A DNA stretch of 7,138 nt. Origin: Actinomycetales bacterium. GTDB lineage: Bacteria > Actinomycetota > Actinomycetes > Actinomycetales > Microbacteriaceae. The notes below the pieces were generated by a model. The model made no database searches, was not told where the DNA came from, and saw only the letters and a list, made by a program, of their open reading frames with translations. Positions within the stretch are counted from its first letter, which is position 1. Every line of letters starts with the position of its first letter. Below are positions 6,602-7,138 of this stretch, one piece after another. Position numbers and translations under genes: made by a program. The stretch covers positions 1 through 7,138 of the forward strand of contig JAGWUG010000048.1 in NCBI GenBank assembly GCA_028868555.1, read 5' to 3'.

Positions 6602-7138
6602 GTGAACGCAACACCAAACCAGTTACAGGACCTGCTCGAGCTCAATGCTCTGGATCAGCTGATTCTGAAGTCGCGAACAGAGGCCGAACAGCTGGGGCAG
6701 GACGAAACTTACGTCAAGCTGCAAGCCGATTTCAAGGCCACCAGTGGTGACTTTGTAGCCGCCAATAACGTGATCGACGGCCTAAAACTAGACCTCAAGC
6801 GTCTGGAGTCAGACGTGGAGCTAGTTGACAAGCGTATGGCAAAGGACGTTGCCAGCCTCCGCACCACTTCAGTGGTTAAGGACGCGCAGGGGCTGCAGCA
6901 CGAGATCAAGACTCTAGAGCGCCGCAAGCAGGAGCTTGAGGACCAGGAACTCGAAATCATGGAGGGTCTGGAGCACGCAAATCGAAACCTCGCAGACATT
7001 ACCGCTCGTCGTTCGGGAATCGAATCTGAACTGCGTACCGTGATTGAGTCCCTCAACCGCGAGAAGGCGCGCCTGGTGTCTGGAATCGAACTGGCGCAGG
7101 CGGACCGTAAGCAGCTGGTTGGACGCCTTCCGGCCGAT
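6602..7138 (+). CDS. Coiled-coil zinc-ribbon protein, CdsZ/CT398 family (C-terminus cut by window)
   Basis: The frame is open from the GTG to the window edge, giving 179 residues. Nearly all of it is heptad-patterned, charged coiled coil (residues about 5-175): LQDLLELNALDQLI at the start, a break near 78-97 (MAKDVASLRTTSVVKDAQ), then LQHEIKTLERRKQELEDQELEIMEGLE. This matches the long antiparallel helical hairpin of the CT398-like family, which has a C4 zinc ribbon after the hairpin (mycobacterial homologue Rv2229c, as recalled). No cysteine occurs in the visible part, as expected if the ribbon lies in the missing 60 or so residues. AAGGA stands 6 nt before the GTG, and the gene lies 35 nt after the Nif3-like stop, so one transcript is likely. 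In related genomes an RNase H-type gene often follows. The cellular role is poorly defined; the family assignment is strong. Confidence 0.88.
   Translation, partial: MNATPNQLQDLLELNALDQLILKSRTEAEQLGQDETYVKLQADFKATSGDFVAANNVIDGLKLDLKRLESDVELVDKRMAKDVASLRTTSVVKDAQGLQHEIKTLERRKQELEDQELEIMEGLEHANRNLADITARRSGIESELRTVIESLNREKARLVSGIELAQADRKQLVGRLPAD

Noticed and set aside
6709..7056. Minus-strand Ser/Arg-rich open frame opposite the zinc-ribbon protein gene
   Set aside because: Ser/Arg-rich composition is the expected antisense of a Glu/Leu/Lys coiled coil; the sense strand has a ribosome binding site and a clear family match.
1..7138. CRISPR arrays, insertion sequences, phage genes or defence systems
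   Set aside because: No regularly spaced repeats, terminal inverted repeats, transposase or nuclease motifs were seen on either strand; the content is housekeeping plus one unusual membrane protein.

Overview
The window looks like ordinary chromosome of a moderately GC-rich actinobacterium. The evidence is a homodimeric-type pyruvate dehydrogenase E1 (AceE) very close to the Corynebacterium form as recalled, an AhpE-type peroxiredoxin of mycobacterial style, GTG and TTG starts, and a Nif3-like gene followed by a coiled-coil zinc-ribbon (CdsZ/CT398-like) gene. The family Microbacteriaceae is a plausible guess from gene content, but it is inference. No mobile element, CRISPR array, phage gene or pseudogene is visible.

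Layout. Positions 1-2691 (minus strand) hold aceE, complete at its GTG start and cut by the left edge a few residues before its stop. A 186-bp divergent intergenic region (2692-2877) separates it from a plus-strand AhpE-like peroxiredoxin (2878-3336), which starts at a TTG just after a good Shine-Dalgarno sequence. A tRNA-Val with anticodon UAC (3389-3461) follows. Its likely promoter overlaps the peroxiredoxin stop codon, and a strong 13-bp hairpin terminator (3469-3498) lies just after it. From 3526 to the right edge there is a plus-strand three-gene cluster: a 740-residue membrane protein with an NCS1-like (nucleobase/cation symporter) permease domain behind a roughly 290-residue disordered acidic N-terminus; a Nif3-family dinuclear-metal protein overlapping it by one base (TAATG); and the N-terminal coiled coil of a zinc-ribbon protein, cut by the right edge.

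How the parts relate. AceE feeds the pyruvate dehydrogenase complex and the peroxiredoxin detoxifies peroxides; they only share an intergenic region. The tRNA and its terminator insulate the peroxiredoxin from the downstream cluster, whose transcript may be leaderless. The Nif3 and zinc-ribbon pair is a conserved actinobacterial neighbourhood; translational coupling to the permease-like gene is the less expected part.

I found no clear new multi-gene system. The most unusual item is the NCS1-like protein with its long acidic extension and eroded family motif. Smaller points are its possibly leaderless start, the two-cysteine arrangement in the peroxiredoxin, and a hairpin in the peroxiredoxin leader.
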